Made by a program: the position numbers and the translations under genes. Below are positions 54,322 through 63,236 of a stretch of 64,000 bases of DNA, piece by piece; position 1 is the stretch's first letter; each line of letters starts with the position of its first letter. Source of the DNA: Candidatus Dojkabacteria bacterium UBA2259 (GTDB taxonomy: Bacteria > Patescibacteriota > Dojkabacteria > SC72); the NCBI GenBank assembly GCA_002347605.1, contig DDXN01000001.1:1-64000 (forward strand). Reading direction: 5' to 3'. The notes under the pieces were generated by a model that was given only the letters and a program-made list of their open reading frames with translations, was not told where the DNA came from and did no database searches.

Positions 54322-54583
54322 TACAATATTTATATGCTATATATATTCCTTTCATACCAATCCCATCCTTAATGTGCGTTTTAGTAATCTCCCTAAGTAG
54401 TCTTGTCATCCTATTTCTTTGTACTGCGTTCCCTATTTTTTTACTTACTACAAAGGCAAACCTAAACTCCTTTTGGGTACTTTTTTGTATAACCAACATA
54501 CCATACTCTCCACGAAATTTTTTACCCTGTTTATGAAGTAGTTGAAAGTATTTTTTGTTCAAACGATTTTCTTTGGGAAGCAT
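54248..54583 (-). CDS. rnpA: Ribonuclease P protein component
   Basis: A 111-residue protein with the RNR signature KKIGNAVQRNRMTRLLREI and the N-terminal strand FRGEYGMLVIQ. It binds the P RNA and the 5' leader of pre-tRNA. It overlaps yidD by 74 bases in another frame and follows rpmH by 13 bases. Confidence 0.94.
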   Translation of the reverse strand: MLPKENRLNKKYFQLLHKQGKKFRGEYGMLVIQKSTQKEFRFAFVVSKKIGNAVQRNRMTRLLREITKTHIKDGIGMKGIYIAYKYCNEYEKLEKDFNIQFETALRDTLKA

Positions 54584-54596
54584 ATGCTAGTATACA

Positions 54597-54779
54597 CTAT
54601 CTGGCTCTAGACAGTGGTCTTTTTCTCTTAAGTTTGTATTCATTACTTACTGTAAGGAATTTTCTTCCTTTGGCTTTTCTCCTCTTTAAAACCTTTTTAC
54701 CATTGGCATTTTTGTTTCTTGCCATAAATCCAAACTTTCTGATTCTTTTTAAATTTTTTGGCTGATATGTTCTTTTCAT
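54597..54779 (-). CDS. rpmH: 50S ribosomal protein bL34
   Basis: A 60-residue basic protein starting [20 protein letters not shown], with [20 protein letters not shown]; slightly longer than the usual 44-46 because of the C-terminal [14 protein letters not shown]. bL34 packs inside 23S rRNA. It is the first gene of the leftward operon and is divergent from dnaA; a TATAAT lies about 30 bases upstream. Confidence 0.95.
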   Translation of the reverse strand: MKRTYQPKNLKRIRKFGFMARNKNANGKKVLKRRKAKGRKFLTVSNEYKLKRKRPLSRAR

Positions 54780-54957
54780 TTTTATTTATTCATTCAAAAG
54801 CAGGCCTATTATATATTACCTTGTGGAGAGATAGCAAATATATTACATAAATTCTTTAAAGAAGAAATTCCCTTCCTATATGTATATTACTGATAGACAA
54901 AGGGCCAATAGAAAAGAAATCTTTCTTTACAAGCCTTTTTAAACATACAACTCTACT

Positions 54958-54966
54958 TTATCCACA
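54958..54966 (+). promoter_or_regulatory. DnaA box upstream of dnaA
   Basis: TTATCCACA matches the DnaA-box consensus exactly, 91 bases before the dnaA ATG. It could act in autoregulation of dnaA or as part of the origin. The rest of the 54780-55057 gap shows no other clear box. Confidence 0.75.
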
Positions 54967-55057
54967 TTTTTTAGGAAATCAATATAATGAGATATTAGTC
55001 CCAATCGACCATGACTGCCCCTGTGTTTTATATATCTTCTTTATACTTTAATAGAGT

Positions 55058-56530
55058 ATGGATAAAATTGATTTTGAACAGTATGCCCAAAATATTCCAA
55101 AACCAGAGATAAAAGAGGTAGACGCATCTACCCTTGATATAGATGTGGATGATGTATGGAAGATTGTTAATGAGAATTTAAGGATGGTGTTAGATAGGGT
55201 AGAGTATGATTCTTGGTTTTCAGGTGCATATCTTGAAAGGATTCAAAACGGTGTAGCTACAATTTCATGTCCAAACGAATTCAAAAGGTCTGCAATATTA
55301 AAAGATTACAATAAGTTTTTGCAAAGCTGTTTAACTAAAGCTACTGGTCAGAATTTGCAGTTAGAGGTTGTTGTAAAGGCTGGTGAATCACAAAGACCTA
55401 AAGAGAGATACAGGTTTGTTACTCAAACGGGTAACCCAGTAGTTGACCTATTTACAAAAATGGAGGGAGACAAAAAGAAGTATGAAGATGCTGTTAAAAA
55501 GGCTAGATTAAATCCAAGATATACCTTTAAGACCTTTGTCGTGGGAAGTAACAATAGACTAGCAGAGGCTGTTGCCCAATCTGTTGTTTCAGATATGGAG
55601 AATGAAAGTATTGCTAAATCATATAACCCAGTTTTTTACTATGGTAATACCGGCGTAGGTAAAACTCACTTAATGCAAGCAATCGGGAATGAAGTATTAA
55701 GAGTAAATCCTACCAGAAGTGTAGTATATGTTTCAATTGAACAGTTCCTTAATGAAATGATAGAGGCTATTCGAACTAAAAAGAATGAAGATTTTAGAAC
55801 AAAGTACAGGGATGTGGACCTTTTAATAATTGACGATATTCAGTTTGTAGAAACATACCCTAAAACCCAAGAGGAGCTCTTCCACACCTTTAATACCTTG
55901 TACCAAGCGAATAAACAGATTATTCTAGCTTCAGATAGACCTCCAAGAGATATCAAAAATATTACAGATAGATTAAGAACAAGGTTCGAAGGAGGTATGG
56001 TGTGTGATATCCAGGCTCCAGAGTATGAGACAAGGTTGGCCATTCTAAAACAGATTATGCTTGAAAAAGGAGTAACCGTTCCAGATGCATTCTTGGATTT
56101 AATAGCTAAAAACATTGTAAATAGTGTAAGAGAGTTAGAGGGTGCTCTTAACAAAGTAATTACTCTCACAAAGCTTGGTCAGGTTCCATCTTACGAAGAG
56201 GTTGCTAGAATTTTACAAGTTGATATTGAGAGTAAAAGAAGAAGAGTTACTCCTGAAAAGGTTCTAGAAGTTGTATGCTCTGTCTTTGATGTATCAATAC
56301 GTTCAATTAAAAGTCCTAAAAAGACAGCAAGTTTAGCAACACCAAGACAGGTTGTTATGTTTCTTCTTAGAACGGAGTTAGAAACTTCATTGCTAGATGC
56401 GGCGAAGTGTGTTGGAAGAAAGGATCACACAACTGTGCTTCATGCTTGTGCTGCGATTCCAAAAAAAATAAAGTCAGATTCTACATTGTCAGAAAAAATT
56501 GAAAAGTGTAGGGGAGATCTCTTCTATTAG
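55058..56530 (+). CDS. dnaA: Chromosomal replication initiator DnaA
   Basis: A 490-residue AAA+ initiator. Domain I is at about residues 30-110 (WKIVNENLRMVLDRVEYDSW), the AAA+ core has Walker A (YYGNTGVGKTHLMQAIG) and Walker B (DLLIIDDIQFVE), and domain IV has the DNA-binding signature VGRKDHTTVLHACAAI. It opens the origin by binding DnaA boxes. TATACT ends 10 bases before the ATG. Confidence 0.98.
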   Translation: MDKIDFEQYAQNIPKPEIKEVDASTLDIDVDDVWKIVNENLRMVLDRVEYDSWFSGAYLERIQNGVATISCPNEFKRSAILKDYNKFLQSCLTKATGQNLQLEVVVKAGESQRPKERYRFVTQTGNPVVDLFTKMEGDKKKYEDAVKKARLNPRYTFKTFVVGSNNRLAEAVAQSVVSDMENESIAKSYNPVFYYGNTGVGKTHLMQAIGNEVLRVNPTRSVVYVSIEQFLNEMIEAIRTKKNEDFRTKYRDVDLLIIDDIQFVETYPKTQEELFHTFNTLYQANKQIILASDRPPRDIKNITDRLRTRFEGGMVCDIQAPEYETRLAILKQIMLEKGVTVPDAFLDLIAKNIVNSVRELEGALNKVITLTKLGQVPSYEEVARILQVDIESKRRRVTPEKVLEVVCSVFDVSIRSIKSPKKTASLATPRQVVMFLLRTELETSLLDAAKCVGRKDHTTVLHACAAIPKKIKSDSTLSEKIEKCRGDLFY

Positions 56531-56948
56531 TTAGTGTGGATTGTATGTGTATTATTGTTGATAACCTACTTAGTACTCCACATTCAAAAACGTTGATCTG
56601 TTAATAGAGTCCCTATTTAACAATGTTTCTTTAACAGACTCTTAAACACATAAATGCACATATTAACGATATTTATACACATTTTGTATACACATAGAAG
56701 AGAGACGGTAGTGAAGATATTTTAATGTATTGATAACTAAAATGAACAGTTAGGTTATCAACATTTGAAATTTATGAAAAAATCATTTACTAGAATCTGT
56801 AATTTAATTAATTTAAAACAGTTATCAACTTATCCATACTCTCTACTACTATGATAACTATATATATTTAATATTATAATAGTAGCAAAGAGATCCAATT
56901 TTAAGTAAAATATACTAGATAACTGCCTACTATCTAATATTAAATAAT
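56531..56948. other. Probable oriC (dnaA-dnaN intergenic region)
   Basis: A 418-base AT-rich region without genes between dnaA and dnaN. DnaA-box-like 9-mers: TGTTGATAA (56556-56564, reverse), TTATACACA (56673-56681), GTATACACA (56686-56694), TATTGATAA (56728-56736, reverse), TTATCAACA (56755-56763), TTATCAACT (56822-56830) and TTATCCATA (56830-56838). Very AT-rich stretches near 56795-56820 and 56860-56885 could be the unwinding element. Gene orientation diverges from here, which fits an origin. Confidence 0.75.
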
Positions 56949-58076
56949 ATGAAAATGCAATTTACATGTAACCAAGATACCTTAGCGAAATACCTAGAGA
57001 TTATTAGCAGGGTAGTAAGTAGTAAACCAGGATTACCAATCCTTAATAATGTTCAGTTTGAAACAAGTAAGGGTAAGCTTCTAATGACTGCAACTGACTT
57101 AGAAATTGGGATTAGTACATGGATAGGTGCAGATGTTAAATCTGAGGGAAAAACTACAGTACCTGCTAAGCAGTTGACCGAGTTTGTTACATCTATTCCT
57201 TCTGATACAGTAGATGCTACTTTAGATAATCAAACTTTTAATATATCTACTACAAATAACTCTGCGAATTTCAATACCATGTCTGCAGAGGAATTTCCCT
57301 CAGTTGCTACTGTTACAGGGAAAAAACCTCTATTTAAGATATCTAAAGAGGATCTTTCTAAGGCTGTAAATAGAGTTGCATTTGCATCTGCCACAGATGA
57401 TATTAAACCTGTTTTAACAGGAGTACTTCTTGAAGTTTTAGGAGAGAGTGTTTCTTTTGTAGGTACAGATGGTTTGAGATTATCAAGACAGATTATCAAG
57501 TTAGACTCTAGTGCTGAAAAAGATGTAAACATATTAGTACCTGTTAAAGCCCTATTTGAGTTAGCACATATTGTTTCAGAAGTAGGGGATGATGATGATG
57601 TAGAAGTATATTTAATAGAGGACAGAAATCAGATTCTGTTTAGGTATAGCGATGTAGATTTGGTATCAAGATTAATTGATGGGCAGTTTCCAGAGTACAG
57701 GCAGATTATTCCTACTGGATACAAAACAATGTGTAAGGTATCTAGATCGGATTTTCTTAACTCTCTAAAAGTAACCAATATTATAGCCAAAAGTGTGCTT
57801 GGGAATAAATTGATATTGGATATTGACCCCTCTAATGACAAGATAGTTCTTTCTGCTACACAAACAGATTTGGGTAGCAACAAGAGCACATTTGAAGGGA
57901 AGATAGAAGGGGATAGTTTAAAAATAGCTTTTAGTTCGAGATTACTTGCAGATATTTTAAATCACTTAGATTCAGAAGATATATCTTTTGAATGTTGCGA
58001 AACTGTTAAACCAGGAGTGTTTAAAATTATTGATGATCCTGATTTTGTTCATCTAGTAATGCCGATGATGCTTTAA
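56949..58076 (+). CDS. dnaN: DNA polymerase III sliding clamp (beta)
   Basis: A 375-residue clamp with three similar domains; the N-terminus MKMQFTCNQDTLAKYLEIIS and the segments FATATDLEIGI-like LLMTATDLEIGISTWI and LTGVLLEVLGESVSFVGTDG match the family. The C-terminus PDFVHLVMPMML holds the expected hydrophobic end. It tethers the polymerase to DNA. The last 50 bases overlap the convergent response-regulator gene. Confidence 0.97.
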   Translation: MKMQFTCNQDTLAKYLEIISRVVSSKPGLPILNNVQFETSKGKLLMTATDLEIGISTWIGADVKSEGKTTVPAKQLTEFVTSIPSDTVDATLDNQTFNISTTNNSANFNTMSAEEFPSVATVTGKKPLFKISKEDLSKAVNRVAFASATDDIKPVLTGVLLEVLGESVSFVGTDGLRLSRQIIKLDSSAEKDVNILVPVKALFELAHIVSEVGDDDDVEVYLIEDRNQILFRYSDVDLVSRLIDGQFPEYRQIIPTGYKTMCKVSRSDFLNSLKVTNIIAKSVLGNKLILDIDPSNDKIVLSATQTDLGSNKSTFEGKIEGDSLKIAFSSRLLADILNHLDSEDISFECCETVKPGVFKIIDDPDFVHLVMPMML

Positions 58077-58740
58077 AATCTTTGATTCTGTAACCCTGCC
58101 CATGAACAGTTTCAATTAAGCTTTTTCTAGGTAGCTTGTCTCTAAGCCTTTTAATATGTACATCAATTGTATTGGAACCTGTATAGCTTCTGTAATCCCA
58201 TACATGATCTAGTAGTTCACACCTACTAATGGTTCTATTTTTGTTTCTAACCAGATATTCTAATAACTGATACTCCTTCTTTCTTAAATCAATATCACTA
58301 TTCTTTGTTGATACAGTCTTGTTATTAGTATCAAGTAAGACATCTCCAATATACATTTTACTATCGACATAACTTAAAGGTCTTCTAAGTAGAGATTGTA
58401 TTCTTGCTATTAACTCTTGCATAGGAAAAGGGTAGGAAAGAACATCATCCCCACCATTATTTAGGAAACTAACCTTATCTTTCCATGTACCAATACTACA
58501 TATGCCCAATATCTTACTTTTGGAGTCTTTCTTACCCTTAACCTTTTTTAATATATCTAAAGTAGAATATTTACCTACCAGATTTGTATCTATAATTATT
58601 ATCTCAAAAAGACCCCTATTTACTAAATTTACACTAGCGAAATCTGCACTATCCTGGGTGATATTATACCCATATGCAAGTAAAGAATGTTTAAGGATAT
58701 GGGAAATGGTCTTAGATTTCTCTATAATTAAGATATTCAT
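58027..58740 (-). CDS. OmpR-like response regulator with degenerate receiver
   Basis: A 237-residue regulator. The C-terminal winged helix is intact (ISRCELLDHVWDYRSYTGSN, then VDVHIKRLRDKL-type NTIDVHIKRLRDKLPRKSLI and VHGQGYRI). The receiver keeps the phosphoacceptor-like Asp51 (IIIIDTNLV) but the acidic pair is Glu7-Lys8 instead of Asp-Asp and the conserved Lys is Tyr103 (LSYPFP). Phosphorylation is therefore doubtful; it may work as an atypical, phosphate-independent regulator. No histidine kinase is near. It overlaps the end of dnaN by 50 bases. Confidence 0.82.
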   Translation of the reverse strand: MNILIIEKSKTISHILKHSLLAYGYNITQDSADFASVNLVNRGLFEIIIIDTNLVGKYSTLDILKKVKGKKDSKSKILGICSIGTWKDKVSFLNNGGDDVLSYPFPMQELIARIQSLLRRPLSYVDSKMYIGDVLLDTNNKTVSTKNSDIDLRKKEYQLLEYLVRNKNRTISRCELLDHVWDYRSYTGSNTIDVHIKRLRDKLPRKSLIETVHGQGYRIKDFKASSALLDEQNQDHQ

Positions 58741-58784
58741 ATATTAATGTATAAAATTAATTTTAAAGAATAGAACTAAAGAGA

Positions 58785-59183
58785 ATGGATTCAAAACCCT
58801 ATAATCCAAGAAATCTTAAATTTGTATTTGTACTTACATTTCTATTAATACTCTCTGTTGTAATTTTGTTGTATTTACTCTCATTAAGAAATTTCTTACC
58901 ATTTAATACACAAAATCAGTATAACTGGATGAATATATTTACAGTTAGCTCTCTTCTTTTTTCATCTCTTTTTTCTCTTTCATCCTTGATATCCTACTTT
59001 TTACTACGTGTTGTTCTTAAAAAAGAGGAGGGTAGAGAGTTAAAGATAGTTTGTATAAAATGGGGGATGTTTTTTACACTTGGGATATTTCTCGTTGTAT
59101 TACTAAATTTCTTCCATATACTTAATATATATTGGGGATTAGGAATCCTTTTAGTTGTTATTGCTACCTCCTTTGTTATATGA
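58785..59183 (+). CDS. Hypothetical membrane protein, three to four helices
   Basis: A 132-residue protein with hydrophobic helices at about residues 11-32, 47-72, 88-105 and 108-130 and a single charged loop (LKKEEGRELKIVCIKW). It lies 9 bases before the next membrane protein and reads the same way, so the two probably act together. No family recognised. Confidence 0.6.
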   Translation: MDSKPYNPRNLKFVFVLTFLLILSVVILLYLLSLRNFLPFNTQNQYNWMNIFTVSSLLFSSLFSLSSLISYFLLRVVLKKEEGRELKIVCIKWGMFFTLGIFLVVLLNFFHILNIYWGLGILLVVIATSFVI

Positions 59184-59192
59184 TATTGATAT

Positions 59193-59882
59193 ATGGCTGA
59201 ATCTTTCAAAAAGACAATAAAAAACGAATTTAGTGATATTATGGATATTCTCTCTGGAGAAATGAAACTGAGAGAGAGGGAGGAAAGTATTCAAAGGCTT
59301 AAAGAAGAGGCAAAAACTAGACAGAAAACTGAGAAAAGAAGAAGAATTGCCCAAAAGGAAATGGTATTAGAGGAGAGTGATATACCAACCAAAAAGGTAG
59401 TACAAAATATTAAGCTTTTTGAATGGGAAGCACCTGATAGATATAAACTTGATTTCAATAGGAAGAGTTTTTGGGTAATACTTGCATTTACACTTCTCTT
59501 TGTTCTTTTTTTGGCTATATTAGAACAGTATTACTTAATGGCTGCAATGATCTCCCTAATCTTCTTTATATATGTTGCTGGAACAAATAAACCAGTTACT
59601 ATTAAACATAGGATAACAGCAAGGGGAATAGATGCAGGGGGGAAGCTGTATGAATGGTTTATGTTAGATTCTTTCTGGTTTTCAATAAAAAATGGGCAGT
59701 ATTTTTTAATTGTTGAAACTAAACTAAGATATCCAAAGTCTTTAATTTTGCTTTTGGAAGGGGCAGACAAGGATGCAATATTTGTATTACTTCAGGAGAA
59801 AGTTTTGTACAAGGATATTAGGAAACAGAGTAGGATGGATATTCTCACTTATGGTAATTACATCCCATTTGAAGAGATTTAG
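59193..59882 (+). CDS. Conserved-type membrane protein with N-terminal coiled coil
   Basis: A 229-residue protein: a highly charged coiled coil (residues 20-60, MKLREREESIQRLKEEAKTR), the segment FEWEAPDRYKLDFNRKSFW, two close membrane helices (about 93-130) and a C-terminal soluble domain (ITARGIDAGGKLYEWFMLDS and FWFSIKNGQYFLIVETK) that recalls a PH-like fold. Proteins of this design recur in CPR genomes with unknown function; that statement is from memory and not tested. It is followed by tRNA-Ser. Confidence 0.6.
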   Translation: MAESFKKTIKNEFSDIMDILSGEMKLREREESIQRLKEEAKTRQKTEKRRRIAQKEMVLEESDIPTKKVVQNIKLFEWEAPDRYKLDFNRKSFWVILAFTLLFVLFLAILEQYYLMAAMISLIFFIYVAGTNKPVTIKHRITARGIDAGGKLYEWFMLDSFWFSIKNGQYFLIVETKLRYPKSLILLLEGADKDAIFVLLQEKVLYKDIRKQSRMDILTYGNYIPFEEI

Positions 59883-59918
59883 TATATATTGATGTATAAT
59901 TTCCAATAAGATATAGAT

Positions 59919-60012
59919 GGAGAGGTGCTAGAGTGGTCGAATAGGGCACACTCGAAATGTGCTGTTCGGGATATTTCCTGAACCGTGGGTTCAAATCCCA
60001 CCCTCTCCGCCA
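59919..60012 (+). tRNA. tRNA-Ser (anticodon CGA)
   Basis: Acceptor GGAGAGG pairs with CCTCTCC, discriminator G and encoded CCA (60010-60012). Anticodon stem GCACA/TGTGC encloses CTCGAAA, anticodon CGA. Long variable arm (GTTCGGGATATTTCCTGAAC) typical of Ser. It reads UCG, a rare codon in this genome. Confidence 0.97.
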
Positions 60013-60108
60013 TTATTAATATGTTTCAAGAACACTTTTTCTATAATTTACAAGTATATATAAAAATGTTAATGTGTACTTGGAATAAATTCATAAAACT
60101 ATTGAAAG

Positions 60109-60933
60109 ATGGACAACCAAATACAAACTGATAATCAAGAAACTCAAAACCCCAAAAAGGTTTCTATAAAAAGGATACTTATCGTCCTATGTATCATATT
60201 TTTACTATTTACCTCCCTTCTATTTGCATACCTTTATTATTCGGAGACACAGAAGGATATCAATACACCAGACCCTTCAAAGGCAGGAGCTGAAGATCAA
60301 CCCCAAGAGGATGAAGATAATCAAGCAAACGAGGATGATGAACAGGGAGATAAAAATCAAATAACTTTTAGATTTAGAGAGGAACTCCCAGACTTGTTAG
60401 TTAAATTAGATTATTTAGGAGAATTTGAAGAAGTAGGGGACCCTGTTTTCCCCTCACACCAATCATATTGCACTAGGGGTAGGGATGTGTATGTTCCTGA
60501 CTGTTTCTCTTATTATCCGAACAAAGAGATAATGATAAAATCTCTAGCAGATGACGAGACGATTGAATATCAAGATTTAAAGAAAGTTGCAAATATGAAT
60601 GATACCTATTACTTAAAAAGAGAGATTTCATGTGATGATTGTGATCCAACAGGCCGGGTTATTTCATGGACCCCAAAAATACAGGTAAAGGGCTACGAGG
60701 CAATACATATAACTTTTTATTATAATCCAACAGAGCTTGCTGGTGAAAAAACAGATTATAATAAAGATGCTTACTCTAGGGATGGTGGGGAAGATTGCGT
60801 AATTGATCTTAGCAAGATTCGTAGTACAGAAGAAGGATATTTGGTATTCTCCGGAATGCAAGCAGGAGAATCAAATATAGACTCCTGTGAGACATTAAAT
60901 AATATGACTACTTTTGAAATCAGCTTTCTTTAG
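60109..60933 (+). CDS. Membrane-anchored secreted protein, family A
   Basis: A 274-residue protein with a cytoplasmic tail, one helix (ILIVLCIIFLLFTSLLFAYL, about 24-43), an acidic low-complexity linker (residues 55-85) and an outer domain with several Cys (CTRG, CFSYY, CDDCDPTGR, CVID, CETL) that could form disulfides. The N-terminal module, including FTSLLFAYLYYSE and NTPD, is shared with the protein at 61733. No domain recognised. Confidence 0.6.
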   Translation: MDNQIQTDNQETQNPKKVSIKRILIVLCIIFLLFTSLLFAYLYYSETQKDINTPDPSKAGAEDQPQEDEDNQANEDDEQGDKNQITFRFREELPDLLVKLDYLGEFEEVGDPVFPSHQSYCTRGRDVYVPDCFSYYPNKEIMIKSLADDETIEYQDLKKVANMNDTYYLKREISCDDCDPTGRVISWTPKIQVKGYEAIHITFYYNPTELAGEKTDYNKDAYSRDGGEDCVIDLSKIRSTEEGYLVFSGMQAGESNIDSCETLNNMTTFEISFL

Positions 60934-60973
60934 ATTAGAGGTTTAACGATATTTTGAATATACTCTTGTAGAA

Positions 60974-61138
60974 CTATACAATCTTATCAATCAGTTTTAA
61001 ATCCAACGCCTGTTGAGCAGTTGGGTATATACCCATATTTGAATTAGCTTTTATCATCTCTTCAACCCCTAAAGAGTTTTCTTTGGAAAGATTTTTTGTT
61101 CTTGTGCAATTATACCTGTTGATATATATTTGATTATA
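60974..61138 (-). pseudogene. ClpP-like C-terminal remnant
   Basis: The reverse strand encodes, without a proper start, a segment ending KNLSKENSLGVEEMIKANSN then GIYPTAQQALDLKLIDKIV and a stop at 60974-60976. The ending resembles the C-terminus of ClpP/SppA-type serine proteases (xTAxxALxLGLID-x-I). Upstream the frame closes at a TAA near 61139 with no catalytic Ser or His region. It is best read as the tail of a deleted gene. Confidence 0.5.
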
Positions 61139-61160
61139 TTAAATTTTTAAAATACCCCCG

Positions 61161-61631
61161 ATGAAGAGAAAAGGCCTTCGAATTTTTGTTATCCTGGCAG
61201 TATCAATTTCTTTTCTAATATTATTCCTGTTACTAACGAAAGATTCCGATATACAAGAAACCATCGGTAGCAAAGTATTTACAAATATAAATAAGATATC
61301 TTGTATACGTGTAAACGATGATACACAGAGTCTCGAAGGTATTGAAGCATATGAAAACGGATCCAAAACAGTGGAGGGTATCCTATACGACGGAGGGGAC
61401 AAAGAAACTTTTATTTATACTCTTATAAAAAATGGAGATATTATTACCTTTCAGCATGCATATGCAGACGTATGCCTAGTGTCGGAGTCAGAAGATAGCG
61501 AATTGGACATCTTAACCTATAAAGTTAGGCAGGTATATTTCACAAGCAAGAAAAATGTTGAAAAATATACTTTCTCTGTAACGATAGATAAGAATACTAA
61601 CCAGGTTAAAGTAGTAACGCCAGGATTATAA
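61161..61631 (+). CDS. Hypothetical secreted or membrane-anchored protein
   Basis: A 156-residue protein with an N-terminal helix (IFVILAVSISFLILFLLLT) behind a basic start (MKRKGLR). The remainder is polar with two Cys (SCIRV, DVCLV) and many beta-type stretches (YTFSVTIDKNTNQVKVVT). No family recognised. It sits between two paralogous anchored proteins in the same direction. Confidence 0.55.
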   Translation: MKRKGLRIFVILAVSISFLILFLLLTKDSDIQETIGSKVFTNINKISCIRVNDDTQSLEGIEAYENGSKTVEGILYDGGDKETFIYTLIKNGDIITFQHAYADVCLVSESEDSELDILTYKVRQVYFTSKKNVEKYTFSVTIDKNTNQVKVVTPGL

Positions 61632-61732
61632 AAGGCTGGAAAGCTTTAAAAATAGTTATTTTAAAACCCTCCAATTGACGACCTCAGAATTTTACTTTAA
61701 ACTAGAAGTTAATAAAATTATATCTTAAACAA

Positions 61733-62494
61733 ATGGACGAACAAATTACTTCCGTTTCCCCTCAAAAGAGAATCTCCCTCAAAAGAGTTGTTGCGGTTTC
61801 TTTAATTGCCATTTTAGCATTTACATCTCTTGTTCTGGCATATCTATACCTTTCTGAGGTATCTAGAGACACTAATTCTCCTGACACATCAAGTACACAG
61901 GATGGAGAAAACGAGGAAACAGAAGAAGGGGTTATCTGCGACTTTGATAAGCTAAAAGGAGATGCACAAAAAGACAATGCCAGGGTTAAACTAGCATATG
62001 AATATATTCTAGAACCCAACGCTTCACCAGCAAGTCCTTATGCAGCATGTAAAGAAACATTAAAAACAACAATTAAGAATATTTTTACTGAGCAAGAAGA
62101 TATTACATCTGACAAAGAGGAGTTAGCAATGCTTAAATCGGAGATTGACGAAGATATGGTAAAGTATCTTATAGATGATATCTTTGTTGTATATACCCCC
62201 TATGGGAAAATATGGGAAGTCGATATAGTGAAAGAAACTGTTGATCTGCTTTGGGAGATAGAAAGTGAAAGCAGAATTGGAATTTATGATGCACATATCA
62301 TAAGTGAATATAATACTTCCAGAATGTTTTTCTCCACAAAAGTAGATGGACTTGGAGGAGCAACCGAAGAAGACAACGAGGCTATCGATAACTTGATAGA
62401 ACAATTGTGTAAGGAGAAAGATTTGGCAATATGGATGTATGACACTGCAACAGAGGCCGTAACAAGAATTGCAGATTCTGAACAATGTTTATAA
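61733..62494 (+). CDS. Membrane-anchored secreted protein, family A
   Basis: A 253-residue protein with the same N-terminal design as the 60109 protein: RISLKRVVAV, a helix with AFTSLVLAYLYLSE and then NSPD and an acidic linker. The outer domain differs: helical, with ICDFDKLKGDAQKDNARVKL and AACKETLKTT, and closing Cys residues (LCKEKD, EQCL). Shared anchor with different outer domains suggests duplication with domain exchange. Function unknown. Confidence 0.6.
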   Translation: MDEQITSVSPQKRISLKRVVAVSLIAILAFTSLVLAYLYLSEVSRDTNSPDTSSTQDGENEETEEGVICDFDKLKGDAQKDNARVKLAYEYILEPNASPASPYAACKETLKTTIKNIFTEQEDITSDKEELAMLKSEIDEDMVKYLIDDIFVVYTPYGKIWEVDIVKETVDLLWEIESESRIGIYDAHIISEYNTSRMFFSTKVDGLGGATEEDNEAIDNLIEQLCKEKDLAIWMYDTATEAVTRIADSEQCL

Positions 62495-62505
62495 ATTGCT
62501 ATGTA

Positions 62506-63027
62506 TTAGGAGTTGAATTTTACCAAAGGAAGATACTGTTTAAGTAGCTTGTGTATTTCTGGGTTATTCTCAAATGTAAGTAATTCTAATTCTCTATCTA
62601 AATCTATCCACTGGTTCTTTACTACAACACCATCTTCATATGTTTCGGGCTACTTTCCTTCTCCCTTAGAACTATTTAATAGAGCTAAGAAATAGTGATC
62701 TGGTTTCATTTGTATTTCATCCCAATCTATTTCATACGTACTTGAACCCAAATACCTTAATAACGTTATATCTGTATAGCCAGATTCCTCCATTACCTCT
62801 CTTAAGGCAGCCTCTTCTAAGCTCTCCTCTCCTTCTTTATGACCTTTAGGTAATACATACCTTTCATTACCATCTTGCCAAACCTTCTTTATTACTAGCA
62901 ATTGGATGTTGTTATTATCGTTTTTACGTACAAGATAACATCCCGCTGACGTATTAACTCTTCTTTGTTTTGCTAAAGACGAACTGTTTCCAATTCTTAT
63001 TGTTTTTGGTAATACATCATTTCCCAC
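62506..63027 (-). pseudogene. Nudix hydrolase interrupted by in-frame TAG
   Basis: The first 125 codons encode a Nudix protein with a full Nudix box (GHKEGEESLEEAALREVMEE then SGY). TAG at 62650-62652 stops it after SSKGEGK, yet the same frame continues PETYEDGVVVKNQWIDLDRE and then LELLTFENNPEIHKLLKQYL to a TAA at 62506-62508. That continuation matches the usual Nudix C-terminus (VxWVxLxEAxxLLTF). The full length would be about 173 residues. Nonsense mutation is the simplest view; suppression or an assembly error is possible. Such enzymes cleave nucleoside diphosphate derivatives. Confidence 0.8.
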
Positions 63028-63224
63028 GTCAACTCTAATTAATTTAATTATTAAAGTATATCAAATTTGTGTAAGTAAGAAGATACCCACATTTTTAGTT
63101 CCTGTGTGGACAAAAGAAAAAGAGTTGCTATATAGGGGTTTTAGGTATATATATTACTATATTATTCCAGTTATCATATTATCGGCCGTTATCTACTGCT
63201 ATATTAAATCCCTTACATTTTTTG

Positions 63225-63230
63225 TATTAT
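63225..63230 (+). promoter_or_regulatory. -10 box of the pilin-like gene
   Basis: TATTAT preceded by TG ends 6 bases before the ATG at 63237, supporting this ATG over the in-frame TTG at 63222. Confidence 0.5.
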
Positions 63231-63236
63231 GTATAT

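Noticed and set aside
61022..61035. 14-bp palindrome TGGGTATATACCCA
   Set aside because: Falls inside the ClpP-like remnant coding sequence and has no gene start near; probably chance.
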